64,000 nt of DNA from an uncultured Proteiniphilum sp. GTDB lineage: Bacteria > Bacteroidota > Bacteroidia > Bacteroidales > Dysgonomonadaceae. The notes beneath the pieces are model-generated. The model was not told where the DNA came from. It did no database searches and saw nothing but the letters and a program-made list of their open reading frames with translations. The DNA lies in NCBI GenBank assembly GCA_927407015.1, contig CAKMJT010000002.1, positions 1-64,000 of the forward strand. The letters are read 5' to 3'. Both the position numbers and the translations under genes were made by a program. Positions 53,941-63,731 of this stretch are shown here, one piece after another (within the stretch, counting starts at the first letter, position 1; each line of letters opens with the position of its first letter).

Positions 53941-55332
53941 ATGAACAAAGCAGTCCGGCTGTTATTTGCCCTTTTGCTCCTGTTGGCAGCCTGCCGCGGG
54001 ACGACAAAGCAAGGTGAGGAAGCATATGATTTTCCGCAGATTCTCCAGCGTGATACGCTGCGTGTGCTTACCCTCAACACCTCCACCTCCTATTTCATCT
54101 ATCGCGATCAACCGATCGGGTACCATTATGATATGATCCGTGATTTTTGCAGACGGCACGGACTCGCCACGGAGATCATCGTTGCGGAGAACTCAGATAC
54201 CCTGTTGGAAATGCTGCAGGAAGGAGTGGGAGACATGATTGCCTATAATATACCGGTAACCAATGCCCTGAAGGACTCAGTCCGCTATGCCGGGCTTCAG
54301 CAAATATCGCATCAGGTGCTGATACAACGTGCTCTGGCTCAGGATACCCTTCTCACTGATGTGACCGGACTGATCGGTAAAAGAGTGACCGTAACGGACG
54401 GATCCAAATACAGGGACAGGATGGTGAACCTGAACAGTGAACTCGGGGGAGGGATCCTCATCGATTATGCCAACAGGGATACCATCGTGGTGGAAGATTT
54501 GATTCGCATGGTATCACGGGGTGAGATAAGCTACACTGTAGCAGATGATGATCTCGCCAGGCTCAATCAGACCTATTTCAGAAATCTGAATGTCAGTCTC
54601 CCGGTCAGTTTTGATCAACGCTCCTCGTGGGTGGTGAGAAAAGATACGCCGGTGCTTGCCGATTCGCTGAACAGCTGGTTTGGAAACAAAACAGAGGAAC
54701 CTACTTTATTGCGGATTATCAAACGTTATTTTGAAGAAACAAAAGGTTATCCCGAAAGTGACAGGCCTTCGTACAGCGATATTCTGGGGCCGGGCATCAT
54801 CTCACCCTTTGATGTCTGGTTCAAACAGCAGGGATTACGGCTGAAAATTGACTGGCGGCTGCTCGCCTCGGTGGCCTGGCAGGAATCCTCCTTCAACACC
54901 GAGGGACAATCGTGGGCAGGCGCCATCGGGTTGATGGGCCTCATGCCGGCAACAGCTGCATCCATGGGTGTCACGGGAGATCAGATCTTCGACCCGGAAA
55001 TGAATATACGTGCCGGGTCGGAGTACCTGAAGCAGCTTTTCTCCATTTTCGCGGCTGTAGATGATCCCGCCGAACGGTTGAAGATGGCACTGGCTGCCTA
55101 TAACGGGGGGGTGGGGCATGTTTTCGATGCCAGGGCGCTGGCCGCGAAGTATGAGGGCAATCCGGATCTCTGGGTGGGCAACGTAGAGAAGTTCCTCCAG
55201 TTGAAGCGTTTGGAGCTATATTACGCTGACCCGGTCTGTAAAAACGGATATTTTCGGGCTGATGAAACGGTCAATTATGTCAGGAACGTCATCAACAGAT
55301 GGGAGTACTACAAGGAGAAGGTGAAAGAATAA
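53941..55332 (+). CDS. mltF: MltF-like lytic murein transglycosylase
   Basis: A 463-residue lipoprotein (LLLLLAAC, Cys18) with a periplasmic solute-binding-type domain (about 35-270: LRVLTLNTSTSYFIY, GYHYDMIRDFCRRHG) and a C-terminal SLT lysozyme-like domain. The catalytic Glu is in ASVAWQESSFN, followed by GAIGLMGLMPATAASMG and LAAYNGGVGHV. It cleaves peptidoglycan with formation of anhydro-muropeptides. The start at 53941 gives the lipoprotein signal; the longer frame from 53593 has none and overlaps the divergent gene. Confidence 0.94.
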   Translation: MNKAVRLLFALLLLLAACRGTTKQGEEAYDFPQILQRDTLRVLTLNTSTSYFIYRDQPIGYHYDMIRDFCRRHGLATEIIVAENSDTLLEMLQEGVGDMIAYNIPVTNALKDSVRYAGLQQISHQVLIQRALAQDTLLTDVTGLIGKRVTVTDGSKYRDRMVNLNSELGGGILIDYANRDTIVVEDLIRMVSRGEISYTVADDDLARLNQTYFRNLNVSLPVSFDQRSSWVVRKDTPVLADSLNSWFGNKTEEPTLLRIIKRYFEETKGYPESDRPSYSDILGPGIISPFDVWFKQQGLRLKIDWRLLASVAWQESSFNTEGQSWAGAIGLMGLMPATAASMGVTGDQIFDPEMNIRAGSEYLKQLFSIFAAVDDPAERLKMALAAYNGGVGHVFDARALAAKYEGNPDLWVGNVEKFLQLKRLELYYADPVCKNGYFRADETVNYVRNVINRWEYYKEKVKE

Positions 55333-55364
55333 GATTTCTGTTTATCGGTAATTAAAAAAATCAT

Positions 55365-55372
55365 TATCTTTG
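55365..55372 (+). promoter_or_regulatory. -7 box (TATCTTTG) before GNAT gene
   Basis: TATCTTTG matches TAnnTTTG, 69 bp upstream of the GNAT start. Confidence 0.6.
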
Positions 55373-55441
55373 TGTCTGTATCAAAGGCAAAAACAACACC
55401 TGAGATTGGCGAAGTAAGGAAATCAATAGAATTCGAACAAA

Positions 55442-56572
55442 ATGTCAGTTATAATCAACAAAGTCAACACGAAAGATGATTTAAGGAAATTCATCCAATT
55501 CGGTATCGATCTCTATGAGGGCAATGCGTATTTTGTTCCGCCCCTGATTTACGATGAGAGAGCTACGCTCAACAGAAGCAAGAATCCTGCTTTTGATCAT
55601 TGCGATGCCAGTTATTTTATGGCATACCGTGATCATGTGATTGTCGGCAGGATCGGTGTCATCATCAACCACAAAGCCAACGAGAAATGGAATGAGCGGA
55701 ACGCACGTTTCGGCTTTGTCGATTTTATTGATGACAACGAAGTGGTGGACACACTTTTCGGCGCGGCAGAGAGCTGGGCACGCTCCCGGGGGATGGAGAA
55801 AATCCACGGACCTCTCGGATTCACCGATCTCGATCACGAAGGCATGCTGGTGGAAGGATATGATCAGATAAGCACCTTCTCCACCATTTACAATTATCCT
55901 TATTATGTGGATCATATGGAACGGTTGGGTTACGTGAAGGATCAGGACTGGGTGGAGTTTCTCATCACGATTCCCAAAGAGATACCCGACCGGTTTGCAC
56001 GCGCCTCTGAGATCGTGAAGAAACGCTCCGGCCTTGTGGTGAAGCACCTGCAGAGCAAAAACGATGTCTACCCCTATGCACGGGATATCTTCAGGCTGAT
56101 CAACCACGCCTATAAAGATTTGTACGGATATGTGGAGCTGACAGAGAAGCAGATAGATTATTATGTGGATATGTATATTCCCATGCTTCGTCTCGAATTC
56201 CTTGCGCTGGTGATCCGGCAGGAAGACAACAAGCTGGTGGGTGTGGGTATCGGATTGCCCAGCATGGCGAAAGCATTGCAAAAAGCAAAAGGGCGGTTTG
56301 TTCCCACGGGATGGTACCATCTTTACCGGGCACTGAAGGGAAAAGACAATAATGTGCTGGATCTTTTGCTGGTGGCCGTCGATCCTGAATACCAGGGGAA
56401 AGGAGTCAATGCGCTGATATTCAACGAGTTTATTCCGGCGGCAAACCGTTTGGGGTTTGATTATGCCGAGAGCAACCCGGAGCTGGACCTGAACCATAAA
56501 GTGAAATCCATGTGGAATGATCTGGAGGCGAAACAAACAAAAAGGCGCAGAGCCTTTATCAAAAATTTATAA
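55442..56572 (+). CDS. GNAT-family N-acetyltransferase-like protein
   Basis: 376 residues, cytoplasmic. The C-terminal half shows GNAT-like elements: a beta strand [26 protein letters not shown], in which the Q-G-K-G-V segment is the acetyl-CoA-binding loop. The N-terminal half ([49 protein letters not shown]) matches a conserved but uncharacterised Bacteroidota family. Substrate unknown. It ends 17 bp before the topoisomerase gene in the same direction and is probably co-transcribed with it. Confidence 0.8.
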   Translation: MSVIINKVNTKDDLRKFIQFGIDLYEGNAYFVPPLIYDERATLNRSKNPAFDHCDASYFMAYRDHVIVGRIGVIINHKANEKWNERNARFGFVDFIDDNEVVDTLFGAAESWARSRGMEKIHGPLGFTDLDHEGMLVEGYDQISTFSTIYNYPYYVDHMERLGYVKDQDWVEFLITIPKEIPDRFARASEIVKKRSGLVVKHLQSKNDVYPYARDIFRLINHAYKDLYGYVELTEKQIDYYVDMYIPMLRLEFLALVIRQEDNKLVGVGIGLPSMAKALQKAKGRFVPTGWYHLYRALKGKDNNVLDLLLVAVDPEYQGKGVNALIFNEFIPAANRLGFDYAESNPELDLNHKVKSMWNDLEAKQTKRRRAFIKNL

Positions 56573-56589
56573 AGGAGATAGTACACAAC

Positions 56590-58458
56590 GTGAACGAAAC
56601 AGCGAGAGAGTTACAGATACTGCAGGACAATTACCAGGAAGAGAATATTGTTACACTCGAGTGGCAGGAACATATCCGCCGCCGCCCGGGGATGTATATC
56701 GGAAAGCTGGGCGACGGCTCATCCTATGACGATGGTATTTATGTGCTGCTGAAAGAGGTACTGGATAATTCCATCGATGAATACATGATGGGGTTCGGAA
56801 AGACGATTGAGATCACCATCCGGGAGAAGCAGGTTACCGTGCACGATCATGGCAGGGGCGTACCATTGGGAAAGGTAAAGGATGTATGTTCAAGAATGAA
56901 CACCGGTGCCAAATACGATTCCAAGGCGTTTAAGAAATCGGTGGGACTGAACGGGGTGGGCATCAAGGCCGTGAATGCCCTATCCTCTGAATTCTTTATG
57001 ATAAGCTCCCGGGAGGGCCTCTCCAAGAGAGTGGATTTTCAGCAGGGAATCCTTGTGAAAGAGGGTGCCATCGGTCCTTCGGAAAATTCGAACGGGACAA
57101 AAGTGGGATTTACCCCCGATGCCGAGATTTTCGGTGAATATCACTACCGGGATGAACATATTGAGCCGCTCCTGAAAAACTACGTTTTTCTGAACATCGG
57201 GCTGACGATCATCTTCAACGACAAGAAGTTTACATCAAAGAACGGGTTGGAAGATCTGCTGAACGAAAACCTCACATCGGAAGAGCTTTACCCTATTGTT
57301 CATCTCTTCGGGGATGACATCGAAGTGGCCATCACCCACACCAGCCAGTACGGTGAGGAGTACTATTCGTTTGTCAACGGGCAACACACCTCACAGGGCG
57401 GGACGCATCTGACGGCTTTTCGTGAAGCCACGGCCCGTATCATCAAGGAGTTCTACAACCGTAATTTTGAATATGCCGACATCCGCAACGGCATAGTAGC
57501 CGCCATCAGCATCAAGGTGGAAGAACCGGTTTTCGAGTCGCAGACAAAGACCAAGCTGGGATCGAAAGAAATGGGTCCTAACGGTATCTCGGTCAGCAAA
57601 CATATCAACGATTTTCTGAAGAAAGAACTGGATAATTATCTCCACAAGCATGCGGAGACTGCAGATACACTGCAGAAAAAAATCCTCGATTCCGAGAAGG
57701 AACGCAAAGCCATTGCCGGCGTCACCAAGCTGGCTCGCGACCGTGCGAAAAAATCCAACCTTCACAACAAGAAACTGCGTGATTGCCGGTTACACTATAA
57801 CGATGCCAAAGGAGATCATCGCGAGAACACCAGCATCTTCATCACAGAGGGTGATTCAGCCAGCGGCTCCATCACCAAAAGCCGTGATCCGAATCTGCAG
57901 GCAGTGTTCAGTCTTCGGGGAAAGCCCCTGAACAGCTTTGGGCTCACGAAGAAGATTGTCTACGAGAATGAGGAGTTCAACCTGCTGCAGGCAGCACTCA
58001 ACATCGAAGAAAATATGGACGGTCTGCGCTACAATAAGGTGATTATCGCTACCGATGCCGACACCGACGGGATGCACATCCGTCTGCTATTGCTCACTTT
58101 TTTCCTGCAATTTTTCCCCGATCTCATTAAAAAAGGGCATGTATACATTCTCCAGACTCCTTTATTCCGTGTGCGTAACAAAAAGAAAACGCTCTATTGC
58201 TACACCGAGGAAGAGCGACAGAATGCCATTACAGAGCTTGGCCCGAATCCGGAGATTACCCGTTTCAAGGGTCTGGGAGAGATCTCTCCGGACGAGTTCC
58301 GTAACTTCATCGGAGAGGATATCCGGCTCGACAGGGTGACCATGCGAAAAGAAGATTTGCTGAAAGAGCTGTTGGAGTTTTATATGGGAAAAAATAGCCC
58401 GGAACGCCAGACATTCATCATCGAGAACCTGGTCGTTGAAGAGGATGAAGTGGCGTGA
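56590..58458 (+). CDS. parE: DNA topoisomerase IV subunit B (ParE/GyrB-like)
   Basis: A 622-residue type IIA topoisomerase ATPase subunit. GHKL motifs: [32 protein letters not shown] and the [17 protein letters not shown] lid. The Toprim domain has [10 protein letters not shown] and [13 protein letters not shown], and the end has [12 protein letters not shown]. It starts with GTG, preceded by AAAGGAGATAG, a rare good Shine-Dalgarno here. Subunit A is not in the window. The length (622) and lack of the GyrB insert favour ParE over GyrB. Confidence 0.92.
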   Translation: MNETARELQILQDNYQEENIVTLEWQEHIRRRPGMYIGKLGDGSSYDDGIYVLLKEVLDNSIDEYMMGFGKTIEITIREKQVTVHDHGRGVPLGKVKDVCSRMNTGAKYDSKAFKKSVGLNGVGIKAVNALSSEFFMISSREGLSKRVDFQQGILVKEGAIGPSENSNGTKVGFTPDAEIFGEYHYRDEHIEPLLKNYVFLNIGLTIIFNDKKFTSKNGLEDLLNENLTSEELYPIVHLFGDDIEVAITHTSQYGEEYYSFVNGQHTSQGGTHLTAFREATARIIKEFYNRNFEYADIRNGIVAAISIKVEEPVFESQTKTKLGSKEMGPNGISVSKHINDFLKKELDNYLHKHAETADTLQKKILDSEKERKAIAGVTKLARDRAKKSNLHNKKLRDCRLHYNDAKGDHRENTSIFITEGDSASGSITKSRDPNLQAVFSLRGKPLNSFGLTKKIVYENEEFNLLQAALNIEENMDGLRYNKVIIATDADTDGMHIRLLLLTFFLQFFPDLIKKGHVYILQTPLFRVRNKKKTLYCYTEEERQNAITELGPNPEITRFKGLGEISPDEFRNFIGEDIRLDRVTMRKEDLLKELLEFYMGKNSPERQTFIIENLVVEEDEVA

Positions 58459-58476
58459 ACAATCAAACGTTAAAAA

Positions 58477-58968
58477 ATGAACCCTATAATACCTGATAAG
58501 AGAACCGCCCTGTTCCCCGGCACCTTCGACCCTTTCACCATTGGGCACGAGTCGCTGGTGCGGAGAGGTCTGTCATTGATGGACGAAATAGTGATCGCTA
58601 TCGGAGTGAATGAATCGAAGAAATCGTATTTCTCACTCGACAAAAGGCTTGAGATGATTCGTGGTCTGTACAGGGATGAACCCCGTATCAGGGTAGAAAG
58701 TTACGATTCACTGACGATCGATTTCGCACAACGGGTGGGCGCACAATATATCTTACGGGGTATCAGATCGGTTTTTGATTTCGAGTATGAAAAAACAATT
58801 GCCGACATGAACCGAACCATTTCCGGAATAGAAACGTTTCTATTATTCACTGAGCCGGCCTTAACGCATATCAGTTCCACGCATGTCAGGGAGTTATTGC
58901 ATTACGGCCGCGATGTGAGTAGTTTTGTTCCAAAAGGGATGGACATTCCCGCTGAGCCGGATGCATAA
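58477..58968 (+). CDS. coaD: Phosphopantetheine adenylyltransferase
   Basis: A 163-residue enzyme for the penultimate step of coenzyme A synthesis (ATP plus 4'-phosphopantetheine to dephospho-CoA). Nucleotidyl-transferase motifs: [12 protein letters not shown] (the T/H-x-G-H site), [16 protein letters not shown] and ISSTHVREL. Sits 18 bp after parE in the same direction. Confidence 0.96.
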   Translation: MNPIIPDKRTALFPGTFDPFTIGHESLVRRGLSLMDEIVIAIGVNESKKSYFSLDKRLEMIRGLYRDEPRIRVESYDSLTIDFAQRVGAQYILRGIRSVFDFEYEKTIADMNRTISGIETFLLFTEPALTHISSTHVRELLHYGRDVSSFVPKGMDIPAEPDA

Positions 58969-59051
58969 TCGATAAGCTGCCCGAATGCGATCCATTGTCA
59001 GGATGAAGATGTCCGACATTCGTGAGGATATAATCTCTCAAAAAAGTAAAA

Positions 59052-60674
59052 ATGCAAAAACAAATAATGATGCTTGTCCTGAGCGTCTTCCTGATCCCGG
59101 GGAGCGCTTTTTCTCAATTTAGGCCTTCCCCCGACGGGATAAAGCTGGAACGTACGATTCAACTGGTCAAAGGTCTCTATGTGGATGATGTTGATACCGA
59201 AAAGCTTACAGAAGCAGCTATACGTGCCATGCTGGCCGAACTGGACCCCCATTCCTCCTATCTGAACGAAGAAGAAGTGAGGGCCATGAATGAGCCGCTG
59301 CAAGGCAATTTCGACGGGATAGGCATATCATTTAACATGCTCACCGACACCCTTTATGTGATGGAGGTGATTTCTGGCGGGCCATCGCAAAAAGTGGGTA
59401 TGATGCCGGGTGATAAAATCATTTTCGTGAACGATACACTCATTGCCGGGGTGAAGATGAACAACCAGGATGTGATCAAGCGTCTTCGCGGACCTAAAGG
59501 AACCGTGGTGAACATCAGGGTGCTGCGCCGCGGTGTACCGCAGTTGATGGACTTTCGCATCGTCCGGGATAAGATTCCCATCACCAGTATAGATGCCGCT
59601 TATATGGTTACACCCGACGTAGGGTACATCCGTCTGAGCCGGTTTGGTGCCACCTCCGCCGATGAGTTCAAAAAGGCGGAGAAGGAGCTAAGGACGAAAG
59701 GGATGAAGCATCTTATGCTCGACCTGACCGGTAACGGGGGTGGCATATTGCAAACAGCCAACGAAATCGCCGATGAGTTCCTGTCAGAGAAGCAGGTCAT
59801 TGTCTATACCGAGGGGAAGAACCAGCCGCGCTATACCATGAACGCCAACGGGGACGATGAGCTCAAAGGAAGCAATGTGGTGGTGTTGGTGAACGAAGCA
59901 TCGGCATCGGCCAGTGAAATTCTTGCGGGAGCCCTGCAGGATTGGGACAGAGCTGTGATCGTGGGCAGGAGGACATTTGGAAAGGGGTTGGTACAGCGTC
60001 AGCTGCCGCTACCCGACGGAACCATGATCCGGCTGACCGTAGCCAGGTATTTCACACCTACCGGGAGAAGTATACAGAAACCCTATGAAGAAGGGAATTC
60101 AGATGCGTACAATCAGGACTTCATGAACCGTTACCAACACGGGGAGTTGTTTGCTGCGGACAGTATACACTTCCCCGACTCATTGAAATATACCACCCTG
60201 GTGAACAAGCGTACGGTATATGGCGGAGGAGGAATTATGCCTGATTATTTTGTTCCGTTGGATACCACTTCCAGCACTTTTTTTCAAGCGAACCTGAATG
60301 CCAAAGGAGTGATCAACAGGGTGGCTATTGCTGAAGTGGACAATCACCGGAAAAAATTATTACAGACTTATCCCGATGTGGGTTCATTCAGGAAAAACTA
60401 TCAGATAACCGATGAGATGGTCGCTAAACTGAAAAATATAGCTACTGATGAAAAGATAACGTGGGACGAAGATCAGTTTGCCACCTCACGACAGTTGATT
60501 TTCGCACAGCTGAAAGCTCTGATTGCCAGAGACCTGTATGACTCATCGGCTTTCTTCCTCATCATCAACGATGAAAATGAACTCTTCCGGGAAGGATTGC
60601 GGATTATTTCTGATCATGATCGTTACAACGGTTTATTGAAAGGTGTGGGCAGTAATGTGGCACAACAAAAATAG
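59052..60674 (+). CDS. S41 family C-terminal processing peptidase
   Basis: A 540-residue exported protease: signal peptide about 1-19 (MMLVLSVFLIPGSAFSQ), a PDZ domain at about 85-165 (GIGISFNML, GMMPGDKIIFVND), then the tail-specific protease core with the catalytic Ser in NEASASASEILAGALQD and the Lys in GRRTFGKGLVQRQLPL. It probably degrades or trims periplasmic proteins at their C-termini. Followed after 6 bp by the PPK2 gene, so the two are co-transcribed. Confidence 0.94.
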   Translation: MQKQIMMLVLSVFLIPGSAFSQFRPSPDGIKLERTIQLVKGLYVDDVDTEKLTEAAIRAMLAELDPHSSYLNEEEVRAMNEPLQGNFDGIGISFNMLTDTLYVMEVISGGPSQKVGMMPGDKIIFVNDTLIAGVKMNNQDVIKRLRGPKGTVVNIRVLRRGVPQLMDFRIVRDKIPITSIDAAYMVTPDVGYIRLSRFGATSADEFKKAEKELRTKGMKHLMLDLTGNGGGILQTANEIADEFLSEKQVIVYTEGKNQPRYTMNANGDDELKGSNVVVLVNEASASASEILAGALQDWDRAVIVGRRTFGKGLVQRQLPLPDGTMIRLTVARYFTPTGRSIQKPYEEGNSDAYNQDFMNRYQHGELFAADSIHFPDSLKYTTLVNKRTVYGGGGIMPDYFVPLDTTSSTFFQANLNAKGVINRVAIAEVDNHRKKLLQTYPDVGSFRKNYQITDEMVAKLKNIATDEKITWDEDQFATSRQLIFAQLKALIARDLYDSSAFFLIINDENELFREGLRIISDHDRYNGLLKGVGSNVAQQK

Positions 60675-60680
60675 AGCACA

Positions 60681-61553
60681 ATGAATTTCGATTACAGTAA
60701 GCTCCGGGTGGAAGAAGGTGCAAAAATTAACCTGAAGCATTTTCCCACCAGCGAAGATGGTGGTTTTACCAAAAAAACGGCGAAAGAGGAGATCAAGGAG
60801 AATATCAGGGAACTGATGAAATTTCAGGAGATGTTCTATGCCGACGACCGCTATTCGCTGCTGATCGTGCTGCAGGCACGTGATGCAGCCGGCAAGGACG
60901 GGGTGATACGGCATGTGATGTCGGGCATCAATCCCCAGGGATGCCGGGTGCATAGCTTCAAAACGCCCACCAAGAATGAACTGGAGCATGATTATTTCTG
61001 GCGGCACTACCAGGCACTCCCCCAACGCGGGATGATTGAAATCTTCAACCGGTCACATTACGAGAACGTGCTGGCCACTAAAGTGAATCCTCAGTGGATC
61101 CTCAACGAGCGTATTCCCGGCTACGATTCTGTCGATACCATCGGTCAGCCGTTCTGGGATAGCCGCTATGAAGCGATCAATGCGATTGAGAAACATCTTC
61201 ACCAGAACGGAATGCGGATCCTGAAGTTTTTCCTTAACATATCGAAAGAGGAACAAAAAGAGCGTTTTCTGGCCAGGATTGAGGAAAACGATAAAAACTG
61301 GAAATTCAGCTCTGCCGATCTGCAGGCCCGTCAACAGTGGGATGATTATGAAAAGGCGTTTGAAGAGATGCTGGAGAAAACTTCCACCCGATATGCGCCC
61401 TGGTATGTGATCCCTGCCGATAAGAAGTTTTTTGCCCGCGTGGCAGTAGGCGAGCTCATCGTGGAGTTATTCAAATCGCTCGACTTGCATTTTCCGCTTG
61501 CCGAGTCTCCCGAGGTGCTTGCCCGCGCAAGGGAAGTATTGATCAACGAATAA
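60681..61553 (+). CDS. ppk2: Polyphosphate kinase 2 family protein
   Basis: A 290-residue P-loop phosphotransferase that moves phosphate between polyphosphate and nucleotides. Walker A is QARDAAGKDGVIRHVMSGI, with INPQGCRVHSFKTPT and the Walker B/lid region IFNRSHYENVL. A single PPK2 domain of about 230 residues puts it in the short (class I or III-like) group; the direction and nucleotide preference are not readable here. Confidence 0.94.
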   Translation: MNFDYSKLRVEEGAKINLKHFPTSEDGGFTKKTAKEEIKENIRELMKFQEMFYADDRYSLLIVLQARDAAGKDGVIRHVMSGINPQGCRVHSFKTPTKNELEHDYFWRHYQALPQRGMIEIFNRSHYENVLATKVNPQWILNERIPGYDSVDTIGQPFWDSRYEAINAIEKHLHQNGMRILKFFLNISKEEQKERFLARIEENDKNWKFSSADLQARQQWDDYEKAFEEMLEKTSTRYAPWYVIPADKKFFARVAVGELIVELFKSLDLHFPLAESPEVLARAREVLINE

Positions 61554-61571
61554 CCCTATTGGATTGCTCTT

Positions 61572-61937
61572 TCACTTTCTCTTCCCCCTGAGGTAGGCAT
61601 CGAACCGGGTCATCAGCCAGAAGAGGCTGAACACAGATGCTACCAGCACGACCGTTGCGATAAACCGGGGTGACAGCAGAAAATCGGTTCCCTCCAGCAG
61701 ATAGGCACCCATGATCATTGCCGCCAGCACTGCATACATGCTGCCAAAGATGGCACCCATCTCTCTCAGCAGGGTCCCCGACATCTTCCTGGGTTTGTTT
61801 TGCTGCGGGGTGAGTACTTTTTCGGTCTCTATCTGTTGCATGATGCGAAACTTCAGGTTATCCGGTGCTTTTTTCCTCTCTGAAAGCATCATCTCCCGGA
61901 TGATCATTTCCTCTTTCTCCATCTTGTTCTCTTTCAT
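61572..61937 (-). CDS. Small membrane protein downstream of ECF sigma gene
   Basis: 121 residues: a charged N-terminal part (about 1-60, with an MEKEEMIIREMMLSERKKAPDNLKFRIMQQIE-like helical character), then two hydrophobic helices (about 62-84 and 88-110) and a basic tail. Position right after the sigma gene suggests a membrane anti-sigma partner, with the N-terminal helices as the sigma-binding part, but no known anti-sigma domain is recognisable. The function is unproven. Confidence 0.7.
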   Translation of the reverse strand: MKENKMEKEEMIIREMMLSERKKAPDNLKFRIMQQIETEKVLTPQQNKPRKMSGTLLREMGAIFGSMYAVLAAMIMGAYLLEGTDFLLSPRFIATVVLVASVFSLFWLMTRFDAYLRGKRK

Positions 61938-62006
61938 TGTGATTCTGTTTTGATAATTTTTCAGGGAGACAGACCCCTTTCCGGAAAGCCTTCCTCCGGA
62001 TGTGGA

Positions 62007-62567
62007 TCAGCTGTATCTCACATCCTCCAGTCTATAGTTTGTCTCCAGCATTTCTTTGAACAGCTTCCGCGCCCTGAAGAGTTTTACCTTCACATTCGGT
62101 TCGTTTAAACCGGTGATCTGGGCAATCTCTTTCACCGGGTTGTCTTCCATATAGTACAAAGTGAGCAACAGTGCATCACCCTGCGGCATCTTCTGTAACA
62201 GATCCGAAACCACCGCTTTGCGGTCCATCTCATCCAGATCAATCTCCATCCTGTTTTCTCCCAGGTCGAATGCATTTTCAATCGCTGTCTCCTGAATGCC
62301 TGTCCACATTCTGGCTTTTGAGTGTGTGATTGCTGTGTTATAGACAATCCGGTAAAGCCAGGTCGAGAATTTGCTCTCAGCGCGAAAACTATGCATATTC
62401 CGGTATGCTTTCACATAGCTCTCCTGCACGACATCTTCCGCATCCTGCATATTGCCGCAAATCCGGTAAGCGATCGTGATCGCCATATCCTGATAGGCAT
62501 CGACAAAATATGCGAACGCGGAAGTGTTGCCGGAAAGCACCTGTTGCACACGTTGATTCTCGTTCAT
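62007..62567 (-). CDS. ECF sigma-70 factor (RpoE/SigW-like)
   Basis: 186 residues with region 2 (DAEDVVQESYVKAYRNMHSFRAESKFSTWLYRI-like segment, about 42-72) and region 4 (QMPQGDALLLTLYYMEDNPVKEIAQITGLNEPNVKVKLFRARKLF-like). It is not paired with a FecR or TonB transporter, unlike the two other sigma genes here, so an envelope-stress type role is more likely. It lies between two small membrane-protein genes in one minus-strand operon; the gap to the upstream gene is 9 bp. Confidence 0.93.
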   Translation of the reverse strand: MNENQRVQQVLSGNTSAFAYFVDAYQDMAITIAYRICGNMQDAEDVVQESYVKAYRNMHSFRAESKFSTWLYRIVYNTAITHSKARMWTGIQETAIENAFDLGENRMEIDLDEMDRKAVVSDLLQKMPQGDALLLTLYYMEDNPVKEIAQITGLNEPNVKVKLFRARKLFKEMLETNYRLEDVRYS

Positions 62568-62576
62568 CGCAAGCGG

Positions 62577-62969
62577 TTATTCCTGTTCTGTCTCTTCCTT
62601 CTGTGCCGTGAGCGGCATTCTTTGTGTCACCAGAAAATAAACCAGATAACCTATCCCCAGGAAGAAGACCACGCTGGCTCCGGTCACCCAGAACTCATTT
62701 CCCTGACCAATCACCAGATATTCGGAGCATAGGAATCCGACGATGATCCCAATTCCCAGTGCTACCAGTACAATCCCGTTTCTTAATGATACAAACCGGT
62801 TAGGATTGCTTTTTTGTTTGCTTCTGTTAGGCGGAATAATTCCCTGACTGATCAGTCCCATTCTTTCCTTATGGTCGTTTCTCACTGCATTGAGTCCTAT
62901 AACCAGTCCTGCAGTGATGGGTAACCCGATGGTACAGAGAATGGCAATAATTGGTATTAAATCTTCCAT
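62577..62969 (-). CDS. DUF6249-like small membrane protein
   Basis: 130 residues with three hydrophobic segments (about 4-26, 62-84, 92-112) and a charged loop (NDHKERMGLISQGIIPP) plus an acidic tail. The H-K-E-R-M-x-L-I-x-Q-G-I-x-P pattern is shared with the DUF6249 family often found beside ECF sigma genes in Bacteroidota. Probably the first gene of the sigma operon, with TATTTTTG at 63039-63046 as its -7 box. Function unknown. Confidence 0.75.
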   Translation of the reverse strand: MEDLIPIIAILCTIGLPITAGLVIGLNAVRNDHKERMGLISQGIIPPNRSKQKSNPNRFVSLRNGIVLVALGIGIIVGFLCSEYLVIGQGNEFWVTGASVVFFLGIGYLVYFLVTQRMPLTAQKEETEQE

Positions 62970-63038
62970 ATTCGTATGCGTTTAATGAGTGAATAATTTG
63001 TTATCATTCATAGGACACGCACAGATCACTATCGGTTA

Positions 63039-63046
63039 CAAAAATA
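63039..63046 (-). promoter_or_regulatory. -7 box (TATTTTTG) for the sigma operon
   Basis: CAAAAATA on the plus strand reads TATTTTTG on the minus strand, 70 bp before the first gene. Confidence 0.5.
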
Positions 63047-63200
63047 GTAAAACTTTCCGGGAAATATTTTCATAGCAGAGCGTAAAACAGGGTCTTTCCC
63101 GGTGATACCGGGTGAAAAGGTAATCCGCCTGTGGTATTGTTAATCAGACGGTTCAAAAACTTGTCAACAACACCCTCTTTACATCACTTAAAAGAAATGC

Positions 63201-63623
63201 CTACTTGTTTTTCAACAGATCGCGAATTTCAGTCAGGAGTGTTTCTTCTTTGGAGGGTTCCGGAGCTGCTTCCGGTGCGGGAACTTCCTCTTTCTTCCGT
63301 TTCATGCTGTTCATCGCCCTGATCACCATGAAAATAGATACACCAATGATCAGAAAATCGATGACAGCCTGGATAAAGGCTCCGTAGTTCCAGGTAATGG
63401 CCGGAGTAGTCACCTCTGTTCCACTCATCACCGCTTCTCTCAGCACTACTTTGAGTTCAGTGAACTGTCCCTGTCCAAACAACAAGGCGATAGGGGGCAT
63501 CAAAATATCGTTCACAAAGGAGGTGACGATCTTACCGAAGGCACCACCAATCACAATACCCACGGCCATGTCCACGACGCTGCCGCGCATTAAGAATTCT
63601 TTCAGTTCTGATTTAAACGACAT
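63201..63623 (-). CDS. mscL: Large-conductance mechanosensitive channel
   Basis: A 140-residue inner-membrane channel that opens on strong membrane tension to release solutes after osmotic downshock. The N-terminal GSVVDMAVGIVIGGAFGKIV pore helix and NDILMPPI are characteristic. A second helix (FIQAVIDFLIIGVSIFMVI) follows, with a basic KRKKEE segment and a C-terminal helix (EETLLTEIRDLLKN). Length is normal for the family. Confidence 0.97.
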   Translation of the reverse strand: MSFKSELKEFLMRGSVVDMAVGIVIGGAFGKIVTSFVNDILMPPIALLFGQGQFTELKVVLREAVMSGTEVTTPAITWNYGAFIQAVIDFLIIGVSIFMVIRAMNSMKRKKEEVPAPEAAPEPSKEETLLTEIRDLLKNK

Positions 63624-63731
63624 AGTTTTTTTGATTAAGGGTTGAAAAATCTTCCTTCTGCAAAGGAAATGAAATTTATGTAAATAAACACTTTTCAGTC
63701 ATCAATTTATCCTCGTTGAGGATGATTTACC

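Noticed and set aside
55481-56536. 351-codon minus-strand frame
   Set aside because: Antisense to the GNAT-like gene; His/Ile-rich composition typical of a reverse-strand shadow.
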